From NCBI RefSeq assembly GCF_030686865.1, contig NZ_JAQYUS010000001.1, positions 310,001-374,000 on the forward strand: a stretch of 64,000 nt of DNA. The letters run 5' to 3'. This DNA is from Kaistella sp. SH40-3 (GTDB taxonomy: Bacteria > Bacteroidota > Bacteroidia > Flavobacteriales > Weeksellaceae). The position numbers were made by a program, and so were the translations under genes. Below, in pieces: positions 1 to 8,785 of the stretch. The notes below the pieces were generated by a model that searched no databases, was not told the DNA's origin, and saw nothing but the letters and a program-made list of their open reading frames with translations. The stretch's first letter is position 1, and each line of letters starts with the position of its first letter.

Positions 1-1
1 T

Positions 2-601
2 TCTGAAAAAGAAAAAAGTCTTTTATTAAGTGAAAAGAAAAGCGCACAACTTCAAGCGTTAAAAACTCAAATTAATCCGCATTTCATTTTCAATTCTTTG
101 AATAATATTTATTCATTGGTTTATCAAAAATCAGATAAAGCATTATCTGCACTTGAAGAATTAAGCCAATTATTGAGATACAGCACCAAAGATTTAGAAA
201 AAGATTTTATCTCTTTAGATAAAGAAATTGAATATATTGACAGTCTGATTGCACTTGAAAAATTACGAATTAAAAATCCTGACCTTTTAATTGTAGAAAA
301 AAACATCAATTATGCGGATCTTGATATTTCACCGATGTTATTAGTTCCTTTCGTAGAGAATGCTTTCAAACATGGAGATTTTGATGGAAACGGTTTTACT
401 TTAAAAATAAATGATAACGATAAAACAGTGCATTTCCATCTTCATAATTTTAAAAATGAAAAAGTGAAAGATGCAGTTTCGGGAATTGGAATTGACAATG
501 TTAAAAAACGTCTCGAAATTTTATATCCTCAAAAACATCAGTTAAATATTACCGAATCTCAAACAGAATTTACAGTAGATTTGAAAATCAATTTGCATTA
601 A
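2..601 (+). CDS. LytS/YehU-type sensor histidine kinase, C-terminal part (5' end outside window)
   Basis: The frame is open from base 2, so the gene begins upstream and only the last 199 residues are seen. The visible part starts in a coiled, Lys/Glu-rich linker and then carries the His_kinase box (residues QINPHFIFNSLNNIYSL), whose His is the phosphoacceptor in this family. The ATP-binding domain follows, with the N-box ENAFKHG and a G-box around GIGIDNVKKRL. These proteins normally have an N-terminal membrane sensor, which is missing here because of the window edge. The gene sits 15 bp before a LytTR response regulator, so the two form a two-component system. The ATG at 98 is internal to the domain and is not the start. 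Signal and target genes are unknown. Confidence 0.93.
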   Translation, partial: SEKEKSLLLSEKKSAQLQALKTQINPHFIFNSLNNIYSLVYQKSDKALSALEELSQLLRYSTKDLEKDFISLDKEIEYIDSLIALEKLRIKNPDLLIVEKNINYADLDISPMLLVPFVENAFKHGDFDGNGFTLKINDNDKTVHFHLHNFKNEKVKDAVSGIGIDNVKKRLEILYPQKHQLNITESQTEFTVDLKINLH

Positions 602-616
602 AATAAGAAAATCAAC

Positions 617-1312
617 ATGAAGAAAATAAAATGTATTATCGTTGATGATGAACCTTTGGCAGTTCAGTTGCTGGAAAATTATGTACAAAAAATTCCGTTT
701 TTAGATTTGGTTTTCACGTCCAATAATCCAGTTACTGTTTTGGAATATATTCAAAATAATGAGGCTGATCTTATTTTCCTTGATATTCAAATGCCGCAAT
801 TATCGGGTATTAACTTTATGAAAATTGCAGGTGAACAATTGAAATATATTTTGACAACTGCATATTCGGAATATGCTTTAGAAGGTTATGAACACAATGT
901 TATCGATTATCTTTTGAAACCAATATCTTTTGACCGTTTTAGCAAAAGCACTTTGAAAGCACAGGAACATTTTCAAATTAAAAATGCTGGCATTTCACAT
1001 TTTTTCGTGAAATCTTCAGGTCAACAAAACCGAATTAATTTTGACGATATTTCTTTTATTGAAAGCATTAAAGATTACGTCAACATCAAAACAGAACATC
1101 AGGAACATATCGTTTTAGAAACTTTAAAATCCTTAGAAAATCAACTTCCCGATCATTTTTTGAGAGTTCATAAATCCTTTATTATCAATTTAAATAAAAT
1201 TCAAACGATTGATGGAAAAAACATTCAATTGGTTTCTGAAAAAATAATCCCAATCGGCGAAACCTACAAATCTGATTTTCTTTTAAAAATAAAAAACCGC
1301 CCAATTTCTTGA
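617..1312 (+). CDS. LytTR-family response regulator
   Basis: 231 residues, the usual length for this family. The N-terminal receiver domain (about 1-120) has the acidic pair D10/D11, the phosphoacceptor D56 in FLDIQMP, the T81 switch region and K101 in LLKPIS. The C-terminal LytTR DNA-binding domain (about 130-228) contains the typical SIKDYVNI and HKSFIINL segments. It is the partner of the histidine kinase just upstream (15-bp gap, same strand). LytTR regulators in flavobacteria often act on nearby genes or on themselves, but no target is evident here because the next gene is convergent. The stop codon lies inside the stem of a terminator. Confidence 0.95.
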   Translation: MKKIKCIIVDDEPLAVQLLENYVQKIPFLDLVFTSNNPVTVLEYIQNNEADLIFLDIQMPQLSGINFMKIAGEQLKYILTTAYSEYALEGYEHNVIDYLLKPISFDRFSKSTLKAQEHFQIKNAGISHFFVKSSGQQNRINFDDISFIESIKDYVNIKTEHQEHIVLETLKSLENQLPDHFLRVHKSFIINLNKIQTIDGKNIQLVSEKIIPIGETYKSDFLLKIKNRPIS

Positions 1313-1323
1313 GCGGTTTTTAT
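1293..1323 (+). terminator. Rho-independent terminator after the LytTR regulator
   Basis: Stem AAAACCGC (1293-1300) pairs with GCGGTTTT (1313-1320), followed by T-rich sequence. It overlaps the last codons of the regulator. The aconitase gene converges from the other side, so the hairpin may serve both. Confidence 0.75.
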
Positions 1324-1340
1324 TATAACTTTAAATACAA

Positions 1341-3617
1341 TTATGCATTTCTTGCTGCTTCTGCGGCGATTAAGTTCAAAGCAGATCCTGCTTTATACCA
1401 ATCGATTTGTTGAGCATTATAAGTGTGGTTTGTTACAACGATATCTTTAGTTCCATCAGCGTGTACCAGTTCTAAAGTCAATGGTTTCCCTGGAGCAAAC
1501 TGATCTAAATCTAAGAAATTCACCGTATCATCTTCCTGGAATTTGTCGTAATCTGCTTTATCGGCAAACGTTAAACCAAGCATACCTTGTTTTTTCAAAT
1601 TCGTTTCGTGGATACGGGCAAAAGATTTAACCAAGACTGCTTTTACACCAAGATGTCTTGGCTCCATAGCAGCGTGCTCTCTGGAAGAACCTTCACCATA
1701 GTTTTCGTCACCAACTACAATTGTTGGAACGCCAGCCGCTTTGTAGGCTCTTGCTACAGCAGGAACTTCACCGTATTCTCCTGTAAGAGTGTTTTTCACC
1801 GTGTTGGTTTCCATATTGTAAGCGTTGATAGCACCAATCAACATATTGTTAGAAATATTATCTAAATGTCCACGGTATTTTAACCACGGTCCAGCCATAG
1901 AAATATGGTCGGTTGTACATTTTCCAAAAGCTTTAATTAAAACTTTAGCACCAGTAATGTTTTGTCCATCCCAAGGTTGGAAAGGTGCCAATAACTGAAG
2001 TCTGTCAGAAGTTGGGCTAACCGCAATCTGAACAGTTGAACCATCTTCAGACGGTGCCTGATAACCATTGTCATCTACAGCAAAACCTCTTTCCGGAAGT
2101 TCGAATCCTTTTGGTTCGTCTAATTTAATTTGCTCTCCGGCTTCGTTGGTTAATGTATCTGTGATTGGATTAAAATCTAATCTTCCAGCAATTGCTACAG
2201 CAGCAACCATTTCTGGTGACGCTACGAAGGCATGCGTATTTGGATTTCCATCTGCTCTTTTCGCAAAGTTTCTGTTGAATGAATGGATGATTGAGTTCAC
2301 TTCTCCTTTATCAGAACCTTCTCTATCCCACTGACCGATACAAGGTCCACAAGCATTGGTAAAGATTCTTGCGTTTTCGAATTTTCTAAATGAATCTAAG
2401 AAACCATCCCTCTCAGCCGTGAATTTCACCTGCTCAGAACCTGGGTTAATTCCTAAAATCGCTTTTGGTTTAACTCCTTTCGCGAAAGCATCTTCAACAA
2501 TAGAAGCCGCTCTTGATAAATCTTCATAAGAAGAGTTGGTACAAGAACCGATTAATGCCCATTCTACTTCAATTGGCCATCCGTTTGCAACTGCTTTTTC
2601 ATGGAATTCAGCAACAGGAGTTGCCAAGTCTGGTGTGAAAGGTCCGTTTAAGTGTGGAGTTAATTCATCTAAATTAATCTCAATAACCTGATCGAAATAT
2701 AATTCCGCGTTTGCATACACTTCAGGATCACCAGTTAAGTGATCAGCGATTACATCAGCAGCATCTACTACATCCTGTCTTCCGGTTGCAGATAAATATC
2801 TTCTCATTGAATCATCATATCCGAACGTAGAAGTGGTTGCTCCAATTTCAGCACCCATGTTACAGATTGTACCTTTTCCGGTTGCAGAAAGTGAGTTTGC
2901 ACCTTCACCAAAATATTCTACGATGCAACCAGTTCCTCCTTTTACAGTAAGAATCCCAGCAACTTTTAAAATAATATCTTTTGCAGAAGCCCATCCGCTT
3001 AATCTACCAGTTAACTTAATACCGATTAATTTTGGCATTTTAAGTTCCCAAGCCATTCCGGCCATTACGTCAACAGCATCTGCACCACCAACACCAATTG
3101 CAACCATTCCTAATCCACCTGCATTTACAGTGTGTGAGTCAGTTCCAATCATCATTCCACCTGGGAATGCATAGTTTTCTAAAACTACCTGGTGAATAAT
3201 TCCAGCACCTGGTTTCCAAAAACCAATACCGTATTTATCACAAACAGAACTTAAGAAATTAAATACTTCTGAGTTTTTATTAATACCTTCCTGCAAATCT
3301 GAAGCAGCACCTACTCTTGCCTGGATCAGGTGATCGGCGTGTGCTGTAGAAGGAACAGCAACTTTTGCTTTTCCGGCTTGCATGAACTGCAATAATGCCA
3401 TTTGTGCAGTTGCATCTTGCATTGCTACTCTGTCCGGAGCGAAATCTACATAAGAATTTCCTCTTTCATGAGCATGGGTAGCATTGCCTTCCCAAAGGTG
3501 AGAGTAAAGGATTTTTTCTGCAAGGGTAAGTGGTTTGCCCACGACTTTACGAGCCGCTTCGATCCTCTCCGGATACCTTGCATACACCTTCTTAATCATA
3601 TCAATGTCAAAAGTCAT
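1341..3617 (-). CDS. acn: Aconitate hydratase (mitochondrial type)
   Basis: 758 residues. It interconverts citrate and isocitrate in the TCA cycle in the cytoplasm. The three cluster ligands of the [4Fe-4S] centre are visible: C359 in LIGSCTNSS, and C423 and C426 in [10 protein letters not shown]. Their spacing is almost identical to mitochondrial aconitase. N-terminal motifs such as [14 protein letters not shown] and the C-terminal swivel domain (about 560-740, with [10 protein letters not shown]) are complete. The length and motifs fit the 750-residue mitochondrial-like aconitase of Bacteroidota rather than the longer AcnA/IRP type or AcnB. It appears monocistronic, with a promoter box 34 bp upstream of the start. 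Confidence 0.96.
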   Translation of the reverse strand: MTFDIDMIKKVYARYPERIEAARKVVGKPLTLAEKILYSHLWEGNATHAHERGNSYVDFAPDRVAMQDATAQMALLQFMQAGKAKVAVPSTAHADHLIQARVGAASDLQEGINKNSEVFNFLSSVCDKYGIGFWKPGAGIIHQVVLENYAFPGGMMIGTDSHTVNAGGLGMVAIGVGGADAVDVMAGMAWELKMPKLIGIKLTGRLSGWASAKDIILKVAGILTVKGGTGCIVEYFGEGANSLSATGKGTICNMGAEIGATTSTFGYDDSMRRYLSATGRQDVVDAADVIADHLTGDPEVYANAELYFDQVIEINLDELTPHLNGPFTPDLATPVAEFHEKAVANGWPIEVEWALIGSCTNSSYEDLSRAASIVEDAFAKGVKPKAILGINPGSEQVKFTAERDGFLDSFRKFENARIFTNACGPCIGQWDREGSDKGEVNSIIHSFNRNFAKRADGNPNTHAFVASPEMVAAVAIAGRLDFNPITDTLTNEAGEQIKLDEPKGFELPERGFAVDDNGYQAPSEDGSTVQIAVSPTSDRLQLLAPFQPWDGQNITGAKVLIKAFGKCTTDHISMAGPWLKYRGHLDNISNNMLIGAINAYNMETNTVKNTLTGEYGEVPAVARAYKAAGVPTIVVGDENYGEGSSREHAAMEPRHLGVKAVLVKSFARIHETNLKKQGMLGLTFADKADYDKFQEDDTVNFLDLDQFAPGKPLTLELVHADGTKDIVVTNHTYNAQQIDWYKAGSALNLIAAEAARNA

Positions 3618-3650
3618 ATCTATAGGTTTTTTATTATTTTATTAGAAAGT

Positions 3651-3658
3651 CAAAAATA
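3651..3658 (-). promoter_or_regulatory. Candidate -7 promoter box for aconitase
   Basis: On the minus strand this reads TATTTTTG, an exact match to the Bacteroidota -7 consensus TAnnTTTG. It would give a leader of roughly 25-30 nt before the aconitase ATG. No clear -33 TTTG is seen at the right spacing. Confidence 0.5.
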
Positions 3659-3806
3659 CGATTTTTTTTAAGTTTAACTTGATTAATGTCATTTAGAATA
3701 AATATAAATATGATATTTTATTTCTATTTGCTTACTTTTAAAAATTAAAATTCATCGTCAAAAAAGAACGAAATTTATACCGTGGTAATTGTCTTAATAA
3801 ATAATA

Positions 3807-4181
3807 GTGGTCAAAAAAAACATTCATTATAGCATCTATTTCAGTCTTCTCATTATGGTAGGATTGATTTATTATTTCTATCATCCTGCTCATTATCAAA
3901 TCTTCCCAAAATGCATATTCAAAAGCATGACCGGATTAAATTGTCCAGGTTGTGGTGCACAAAGAGCCACTCACGAATTGCTACATCTTAATTTAAAAAG
4001 TGCTTTTGCTTACAATCCTTTGCTCGTCGTTTCTCTGCCGTATGCATTTAGTGGATTACTACTCTATCAAACCAAATTAAAAGATCATTTCCCAAAAACG
4101 AGACAGTTTTTATTTGGACAAAAAGCAATTTTTACTGTGTTATTTATTGTACTTCTTTTCTTTATTTTCCGGAATTTATAA
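3807..4181 (+). CDS. DUF2752 membrane protein
   Basis: 124 residues beginning with GTG at 3807; no ATG is available before the conserved region and a stop lies just upstream. Three hydrophobic segments are visible (about 8-26, 72-92 and 108-123). The DUF2752 signature sits between the first two: C46 and C49 in NCPGCGAQRATHELL, with conserved Arg-Ala after the Cys pair. Members are small inner-membrane proteins of unknown function, and the Cys pair suggests metal binding or redox chemistry. That is speculation. It stands alone between aconitase and the WG-repeat protein. Confidence 0.85.
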   Translation: MVKKNIHYSIYFSLLIMVGLIYYFYHPAHYQIFPKCIFKSMTGLNCPGCGAQRATHELLHLNLKSAFAYNPLLVVSLPYAFSGLLLYQTKLKDHFPKTRQFLFGQKAIFTVLFIVLLFFIFRNL

Positions 4182-4186
4182 ATGAT

Positions 4187-4194
4187 TATTTTTG
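4187..4194 (+). promoter_or_regulatory. Candidate -7 promoter box for the WG-repeat gene
   Basis: TATTTTTG matches the Bacteroidota -7 consensus TAnnTTTG. It lies 17 bp before the ATG of the WG-repeat gene, implying a very short leader. No convincing -33 element was found. Confidence 0.5.
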
Positions 4195-4211
4195 CAGACT
4201 ATTTATAAGAT

Positions 4212-4976
4212 ATGATGAAAAATATTCTGACTTTATTTTTATTAAGTTTCTCGATTGCTATTATTGCACAGAAAAAAACGATTAATAAAAAAGTTATCGT
4301 TAAAAAAAGTGTTGTAAAAAAAACAATTTCTCCTCTAATAAATTCAGATTTAATTAAAATTAATGACTCTATTCCGCCGCTTATTCCTTTCAGAAAAGAA
4401 GGTAAATACGGATTTAAAAATCAGAACGGAAAAATTATAATTCAACCCGTTTACAGTAATGTTGGTTTTTTCACAGAAGACTGCAACTTGCTGAATTCCC
4501 CCAATAGCCACATTCGAAAATTTGGCAAAAAAGATTATGCTTCCGTTCGTTTTAATGGCGAAGATTATCGAATTGATTTTAGTGGAAAACGCGTTTATCA
4601 TTTTAAGAGTGAAGATATTGGAACTTGTCCTCCTCAATTTAAATCGCAATTATTTCATGCTTATATCATGAATGAAAAATATGGAATCATCGAGGATTCT
4701 AAATTTAAAGATGCCACCGATTACCGACAGTTTACCATTTATCCGCAGTTTGATTATCTATTTATTTTGGAAGGTGATGATTTAAAAAACCCAATGATCA
4801 TCGCAGTAAAAAACGACAAATTCGGAATTATCGATGTAAATGGAAAAGTGATTATTCCTTTCGAATATGAAGATATCAAAAGAAATTTCAGTTGGAAACT
4901 GGGCCGTCTGTTCGAAGTAACCAACGATGGCGAAAACTACTTTTTTATTGACGCTGAAAACAAACCTTATTCATAA
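4212..4976 (+). CDS. WG-repeat secreted protein
   Basis: 254 residues with an N-terminal signal peptide (hydrophobic about 3-19, ending near AQKK), followed by a Lys/Val-rich linker. WG-type repeats are recognisable: one near residue 62 (KEGKYGFKNQNGKIIIQPVY), a weaker middle copy around YGIIEDSKF, and a clear last one, KFGIIDVNGKVIIPFEYEDI, near residue 200. WG repeats form beta-propeller-like scaffolds, and most bacterial members have no known function. The protein is probably periplasmic or surface-exposed. It precedes the TPP riboswitch but has a separate promoter. Confidence 0.8.
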   Translation: MMKNILTLFLLSFSIAIIAQKKTINKKVIVKKSVVKKTISPLINSDLIKINDSIPPLIPFRKEGKYGFKNQNGKIIIQPVYSNVGFFTEDCNLLNSPNSHIRKFGKKDYASVRFNGEDYRIDFSGKRVYHFKSEDIGTCPPQFKSQLFHAYIMNEKYGIIEDSKFKDATDYRQFTIYPQFDYLFILEGDDLKNPMIIAVKNDKFGIIDVNGKVIIPFEYEDIKRNFSWKLGRLFEVTNDGENYFFIDAENKPYS

Positions 4977-4986
4977 AATATTTTTG

Positions 4987-4994
4987 TAAGTTTG
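4987..4994 (+). promoter_or_regulatory. Candidate -7 promoter box for the TPP-riboswitch transcript
   Basis: TAAGTTTG is an exact TAnnTTTG match and lies 6 bp before the start of the proposed P1 stem of the riboswitch, as expected if transcription begins right at the aptamer. Confidence 0.6.
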
Positions 4995-5000
4995 CACCCA

Positions 5001-5079
5001 GAAATTAAAGGGGTGCTGTAAAACGCTGAGATTATACCCAATGAACCTGGAACAGGTAATGCTGTTTAGGGACAATTCG
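5001..5079 (+). promoter_or_regulatory. TPP riboswitch (THI element)
   Basis: The conserved core of the thiamin pyrophosphate aptamer is present in order. GGGGTGC starts at 5010, GCTGAGA at 5025-5031, ACCC at 5036-5039 (pairing with GGGT to form P2), GAACCTGG from 5043, GGTAATGC from 5055 and AGGGA from 5068. A weak P1 can form between GAAATT (5001-5006) and AATTC (5074-5078). It precedes only a TonB-dependent receptor gene, not thiamin synthesis genes. THI elements in front of TonB receptors are known in Bacteroidota and point to thiamin uptake. A distal segment at 5119-5126 is perfectly complementary to the aptamer 5' strand and may be the switching arm (see findings). Confidence 0.93.
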
Positions 5080-5154
5080 ACTTCATTTTAAATGATGCTC
5101 GAAACCGTATAACAATCGACCCCTTTTATTCAATTAATCTTAAAAATTAAAAGA

Positions 5155-7272
5155 ATGAAAGGATTTATTTTTTTTGGACTTCTCGCAGGTCCATTCTACT
5201 TTGCACAAAACACCGTGCAAGATTCCATCAAAACCAAGGAAATTGAAAGCATCAATTTTCTGAAACGACTTCCGGTCACCAAAGAAATCATCAACGTTGA
5301 AAAAGATTTAGGTTCAAAAAATCTTGGTCAGGATTTGCCGATTTTATTAAAGAATCAGATGTCTGTAATTTCCACATCTGATGCCGGAAATGGCGTTGGT
5401 TATACCGGATTTAGAATTCGCGGTGTAGGCGGAACCGCAATTAATGTCATGTTGAACGGTGTTCCTTACAATGATTCTGAAAGTCAGGGAACTTTTTTCG
5501 TAAACGTCGGTGACTTGACCAGTTCCGCCTCGCAAATTGTAATTCAGCGTGGCGTGGGAACTTCTTCGAATGGTGTTTCTGCTTTTGGAGCCAGTGTTAA
5601 CGTACTTACCAAAAGTCCCGAGGAAAAATTTTATGTTAAATCTGATGACTCCTACGGATCCTTTAGTACTTATAAATATTCGGCAGAAGTCGGAAGCGGA
5701 AAATTCTGGAAAGACCGACTTTCCGTAATGGGACGGTATACCACGATTCATTCTGATGGTTACATTGACCGCGCTTTTTCTGATTTAAATTCCTACAACT
5801 TCACCGCCCTTTTTGAGGAGAACAAAACCAAAATTCGTCTGATGGCTTTTGGTGGAAAGGAAAAAACCTATCAAGCCTGGAATGCCATTGACAAAAAAAC
5901 TTGGGAAACTAATCCGAAGTTCAATAATTCCGGTGCAATCTACGATGCAAACTGGGAAAGCATTATTGGTTTTTATGATAACGAAACTGATAATTACAGG
6001 CAAAATCATTATCAACTACTGTGGGAACAAAACTTTAACGATCACTGGAACTTAGAAACTACTTTTCATTACACCAAAGGAAAAGGATATTATGAAAACT
6101 ACAAGCAAGATGCAAAGTTTTCAAAATACAATTTGCCAGACTTAACCACTGATAATCAAACCATTAAAAGAACAGATTTCATTCGTAAAAAATGGCTCGA
6201 TAATGATTTTTATGGTGGAGTTTCTACGCTTTACGGAAAGTTTGAAAATCTGGACTTGAACTTTGGACTCGTTGGAAATCAATATGAAGGGAAACATTAC
6301 GGAAATGTTTCAGGAGTTTATTTTCCTGAAATTTTCGAGCATGAATATTATAGAAACAATGGAACAAAAACCGAATTCGCAGGTTTTGCAAAAGCAATTG
6401 TAAAATTAAATCAGTTTGAGTTTTATGGAGATTTGCAATTAAGAAACATAAATTACGGCACCCAAATTCTTCAGCAAGGCGATAATGAAGGCGTAGACTT
6501 AAATAAAAACTGGTTGTTCTTTAACCCAAAAGCAGGAATCAATTATAATATTAATGCGGGGAAATTATTTTTCTCTTATGCTCATGCGCACCGCGAACCA
6601 AATAGAGACGATCTCTTTGCAAATCCAGAAATCCAGCCAGAAAAACTTCACGATTTCGAAGCCGGGTTGGAAAAATCTTTTGGTGCAGTTTCTTTTACCA
6701 CCAATTTATATTATATGAATTATGAAAATCAACTGGTGTTAAATGGTCAGATTAATGACATCGGAGAATTCATCCGTGTAAATTCAGGAAAGAGTTATCG
6801 TATGGGAATTGAAGTTGGTGCTTTGGCAAAACTTTCCAGCCAATGGAATGTTTCCGGAAACTTCACTTTAAGTAAAAATGAAAATAAAGATTTTATCAAC
6901 GAAACCGAAACTGGTTTTGAAAGTTTAGGAAATACTCCGATTTCATTTTCACCCAATATTATGGGAAATGTTGTAATCAACTATTTGCCAACCTCTAATT
7001 TTAGTTTATCTATTCAAAATCAATATGTTGGAAGCCAATATCTAGACAACACCAATAGTGAAAATTTAAAACTCAATGATTATTTTTTAACCGACTTTAA
7101 TGCAAAATACACTTTAAATTTAAAAATAACCGAAGTCGATTTAAAATTATTAGTTAACAATCTATTTAATAAGAAATATGTGAATAATGGTTTTGTTTAT
7201 GATCAGAATCCTTTTTACTTTTCGCAAGCCGGAACGAACTTTATGTTTGGTATGAGTTTAAAATTTAAATAA
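5155..7272 (+). CDS. TonB-dependent receptor, probable thiamin (derivative) transporter
   Basis: 705 residues. A signal peptide (about 1-18, ending FYFAQ) is followed by a plug domain (about 45-155) with the typical GFRIRGVGGTAINVMLNGVP and VIQRGVGTSSNGVSAFGASVN segments. The 22-strand barrel runs to the C-terminal aromatic end (FGMSLKFK). No carboxypeptidase-like N-terminal domain is present, so it is not a SusC-type receptor. The substrate is inferred from the upstream TPP riboswitch: uptake of thiamin or a precursor across the outer membrane, energised by TonB-ExbBD encoded elsewhere. No inner-membrane thiamin transporter or salvage enzyme follows; a strong terminator ends the transcript. 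Confidence 0.9.
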   Translation: MKGFIFFGLLAGPFYFAQNTVQDSIKTKEIESINFLKRLPVTKEIINVEKDLGSKNLGQDLPILLKNQMSVISTSDAGNGVGYTGFRIRGVGGTAINVMLNGVPYNDSESQGTFFVNVGDLTSSASQIVIQRGVGTSSNGVSAFGASVNVLTKSPEEKFYVKSDDSYGSFSTYKYSAEVGSGKFWKDRLSVMGRYTTIHSDGYIDRAFSDLNSYNFTALFEENKTKIRLMAFGGKEKTYQAWNAIDKKTWETNPKFNNSGAIYDANWESIIGFYDNETDNYRQNHYQLLWEQNFNDHWNLETTFHYTKGKGYYENYKQDAKFSKYNLPDLTTDNQTIKRTDFIRKKWLDNDFYGGVSTLYGKFENLDLNFGLVGNQYEGKHYGNVSGVYFPEIFEHEYYRNNGTKTEFAGFAKAIVKLNQFEFYGDLQLRNINYGTQILQQGDNEGVDLNKNWLFFNPKAGINYNINAGKLFFSYAHAHREPNRDDLFANPEIQPEKLHDFEAGLEKSFGAVSFTTNLYYMNYENQLVLNGQINDIGEFIRVNSGKSYRMGIEVGALAKLSSQWNVSGNFTLSKNENKDFINETETGFESLGNTPISFSPNIMGNVVINYLPTSNFSLSIQNQYVGSQYLDNTNSENLKLNDYFLTDFNAKYTLNLKITEVDLKLLVNNLFNKKYVNNGFVYDQNPFYFSQAGTNFMFGMSLKFK

Positions 7273-7301
7273 TCCCGAAAAAAAAAATAGGTCTTTGTAA
7301 T

Positions 7302-7340
7302 AAACTGCTCCATTTCTAAAGATTTGGAGCAGTTTCTATT
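7302..7340 (+). terminator. Rho-independent terminator after the TonB receptor
   Basis: Perfect 11-bp stem AAACTGCTCCA (7302-7312) with TGGAGCAGTTT (7325-7335), a 12-nt loop and a T-rich tail. Confidence 0.9.
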
Positions 7341-7450
7341 TTCATAAAAGAAAATCAGTGTAAAAACGCATGAAAGCAAAAGTGCAATTTCAAAAATAAA
7401 TAAAGACCTGTATTCTAGAAAAGTCCACTTATTTTACTAGTTTTATTATT

Positions 7451-7481
7451 TTGATTACATCAGTCAAAAAACATAAATTTG
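7451..7481 (+). promoter_or_regulatory. Bacteroidota-type promoter with -33 and -7 boxes
   Basis: TTG (7451-7453, within TTTTG) is followed after 20 bp by TAAATTTG (7474-7481), matching the TTTG/TAnnTTTG consensus. The ATG of the HU-like gene lies only 7 bp downstream, so the transcript should be leaderless or nearly so. Confidence 0.7.
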
Positions 7482-7488
7482 CACCCAT

Positions 7489-8253
7489 ATGAATTTTTCT
7501 TTTTTACTTCTTGAATATCTTAAAAAACAAGCCAGCGTTTCACTGTCTGGTTTTGGAACATTTTATTTGCGCACCATCAACGCTGTGCTCGATCAGGAAG
7601 GTAAAAACATTTTGCCTCCAGGTGCAGAGGTTGCATTTAAAACAGAAAGTTCTGGGGAAGAAAATAAATTTGTTCAGTTTCTATCCCAGCAAAAAAACAT
7701 TTCTTTAATCGAAGCAGAAATTGAAATTAAAAAGCAAATCAATTATTGGAATGCGACACTTTATAAAGAGAAAAAATTTTTAGTAGAACATTTGGGAACA
7801 TTTTTTCTGGAAGACAACAAAATGGTTTTTGTCGGAAACAGAACCGAAAATTTGTCGCCTTCTTTTTATGGTTTAGAAGAAATTAATATTTCAGAAATAA
7901 AAAACAGTCCAAATCGAAAAAGCAATTCTTACCAAATGAGCAAGTCGTTTATCTGGATCGGTGCTTTACTCATCGGCGTTTTAGGACTTACTTATTTCGG
8001 TGTTACGCAACCAGAAATGATTTTTGGCAATAGATCTTTTAAAAAGGAAATACCAAAAAAAGAAATAATTCCTATTAAAAAAGACAGTATAAAAATAGAT
8101 TCACTTGCCGCAGTTCAACTTAAGATTGATTCACTTAAAAATGATTCTTTGCAAAATGCGATTGCTCCAGTAAAAACTCCAGCAAATAAATGGAGTTCAA
8201 AAAATTATTCAAAATCTAAATGGAAAAAACCAAAAAAGCCTCAGAATCGCTAA
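7489..8253 (+). CDS. Membrane-anchored protein with HU-CCDC81-like domains
   Basis: 254 residues. The N-terminal part (about 1-60) resembles the HU/IHF fold (VSLSGFGTFYLRTINA), and a second related segment follows (about 60-130, with LVEHLGTFFLEDNKMVFVG). This is the tandem arrangement of the bacterial HU-CCDC81 family. One transmembrane helix is visible (about 155-175, SFIWIGALLIGVLGLTYFGV). The rest is Lys/Ser/Asp-rich and of low complexity, predicted periplasmic. The family is thought to link the nucleoid or other cytoplasmic components with the envelope, but the function is not established. The gene overlaps the following thioesterase gene by 34 bp, so the two are co-transcribed. Confidence 0.75.
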   Translation: MNFSFLLLEYLKKQASVSLSGFGTFYLRTINAVLDQEGKNILPPGAEVAFKTESSGEENKFVQFLSQQKNISLIEAEIEIKKQINYWNATLYKEKKFLVEHLGTFFLEDNKMVFVGNRTENLSPSFYGLEEINISEIKNSPNRKSNSYQMSKSFIWIGALLIGVLGLTYFGVTQPEMIFGNRSFKKEIPKKEIIPIKKDSIKIDSLAAVQLKIDSLKNDSLQNAIAPVKTPANKWSSKNYSKSKWKKPKKPQNR

Positions 8254-8735
8254 CCATAATGACCAATATCGTTTTACCGAATGAAACGAATTCTTTAAGA
8301 AATCTTTTCGGAGGCGAACTTTTAGCAAAGATGGATCGATGTGCTTCGATCTCGGCAGCAAGACATTGTGAAAGACGTGTAGTAACCGCTTCCGTAAATC
8401 ACGTATCATTTGACCACCCCATTCCAGAAGGTGGAATTGTGGTTTTAGAATCTAAAGTTTCGCGTGCATTTTCAACTTCCATGGAAATTTATGTTGATGT
8501 TTGGTTAGATGATCCAATTAATCAAAAAAAGATTCATACCAATTCAGGAATTTACACTTTTGTCGCGGTTGATGAATTTAACCGACCCATTCCAATTCCA
8601 CAAATGACTCCAGAAACCGACCAGGAAAAAGAAAGATTCGAAGCAGCCTTGCGTAGAAAAGAACTTTCCTTAATTCTTTCGGGTAGAATGAAAGCCACAG
8701 ATTCTGTAGAATTAAAGAAACTTTTTGGTAGTTAA
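8220..8735 (+). CDS. Acyl-CoA thioesterase, hotdog fold
   Basis: 171 residues. It resembles the YciA/BACH-type acyl-CoA thioesterases: the N-terminal TIMTNIVLPNETNSLRNLFG contains the conserved Asn-Leu-Phe-Gly, followed by GGELLAKMDRCASISAARH, NHVSFDHPIP and the VSRAFSTSMEIYV strand typical of a HotDog ACOT domain. It should hydrolyse medium- or long-chain acyl-CoA in the cytoplasm. The start at 8220 lies inside the preceding HU-like gene (34-bp overlap, different frame). I kept it because the family normally begins about 10 residues before the conserved S-x-T segment. The later ATG at 8259 is possible but would remove conserved residues. Confidence 0.88.
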   Translation: MEKTKKASESLTIMTNIVLPNETNSLRNLFGGELLAKMDRCASISAARHCERRVVTASVNHVSFDHPIPEGGIVVLESKVSRAFSTSMEIYVDVWLDDPINQKKIHTNSGIYTFVAVDEFNRPIPIPQMTPETDQEKERFEAALRRKELSLILSGRMKATDSVELKKLFGS

Positions 8736-8785
8736 AAGTTAAATACTTTAATATAAATTGCCTTAGTATTTCAAAAAAATTAGAA

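Noticed and set aside
1587..3174. Several plus-strand ORFs within the aconitase gene
   Set aside because: They are antisense shadows of a complete conserved gene and show no family features.
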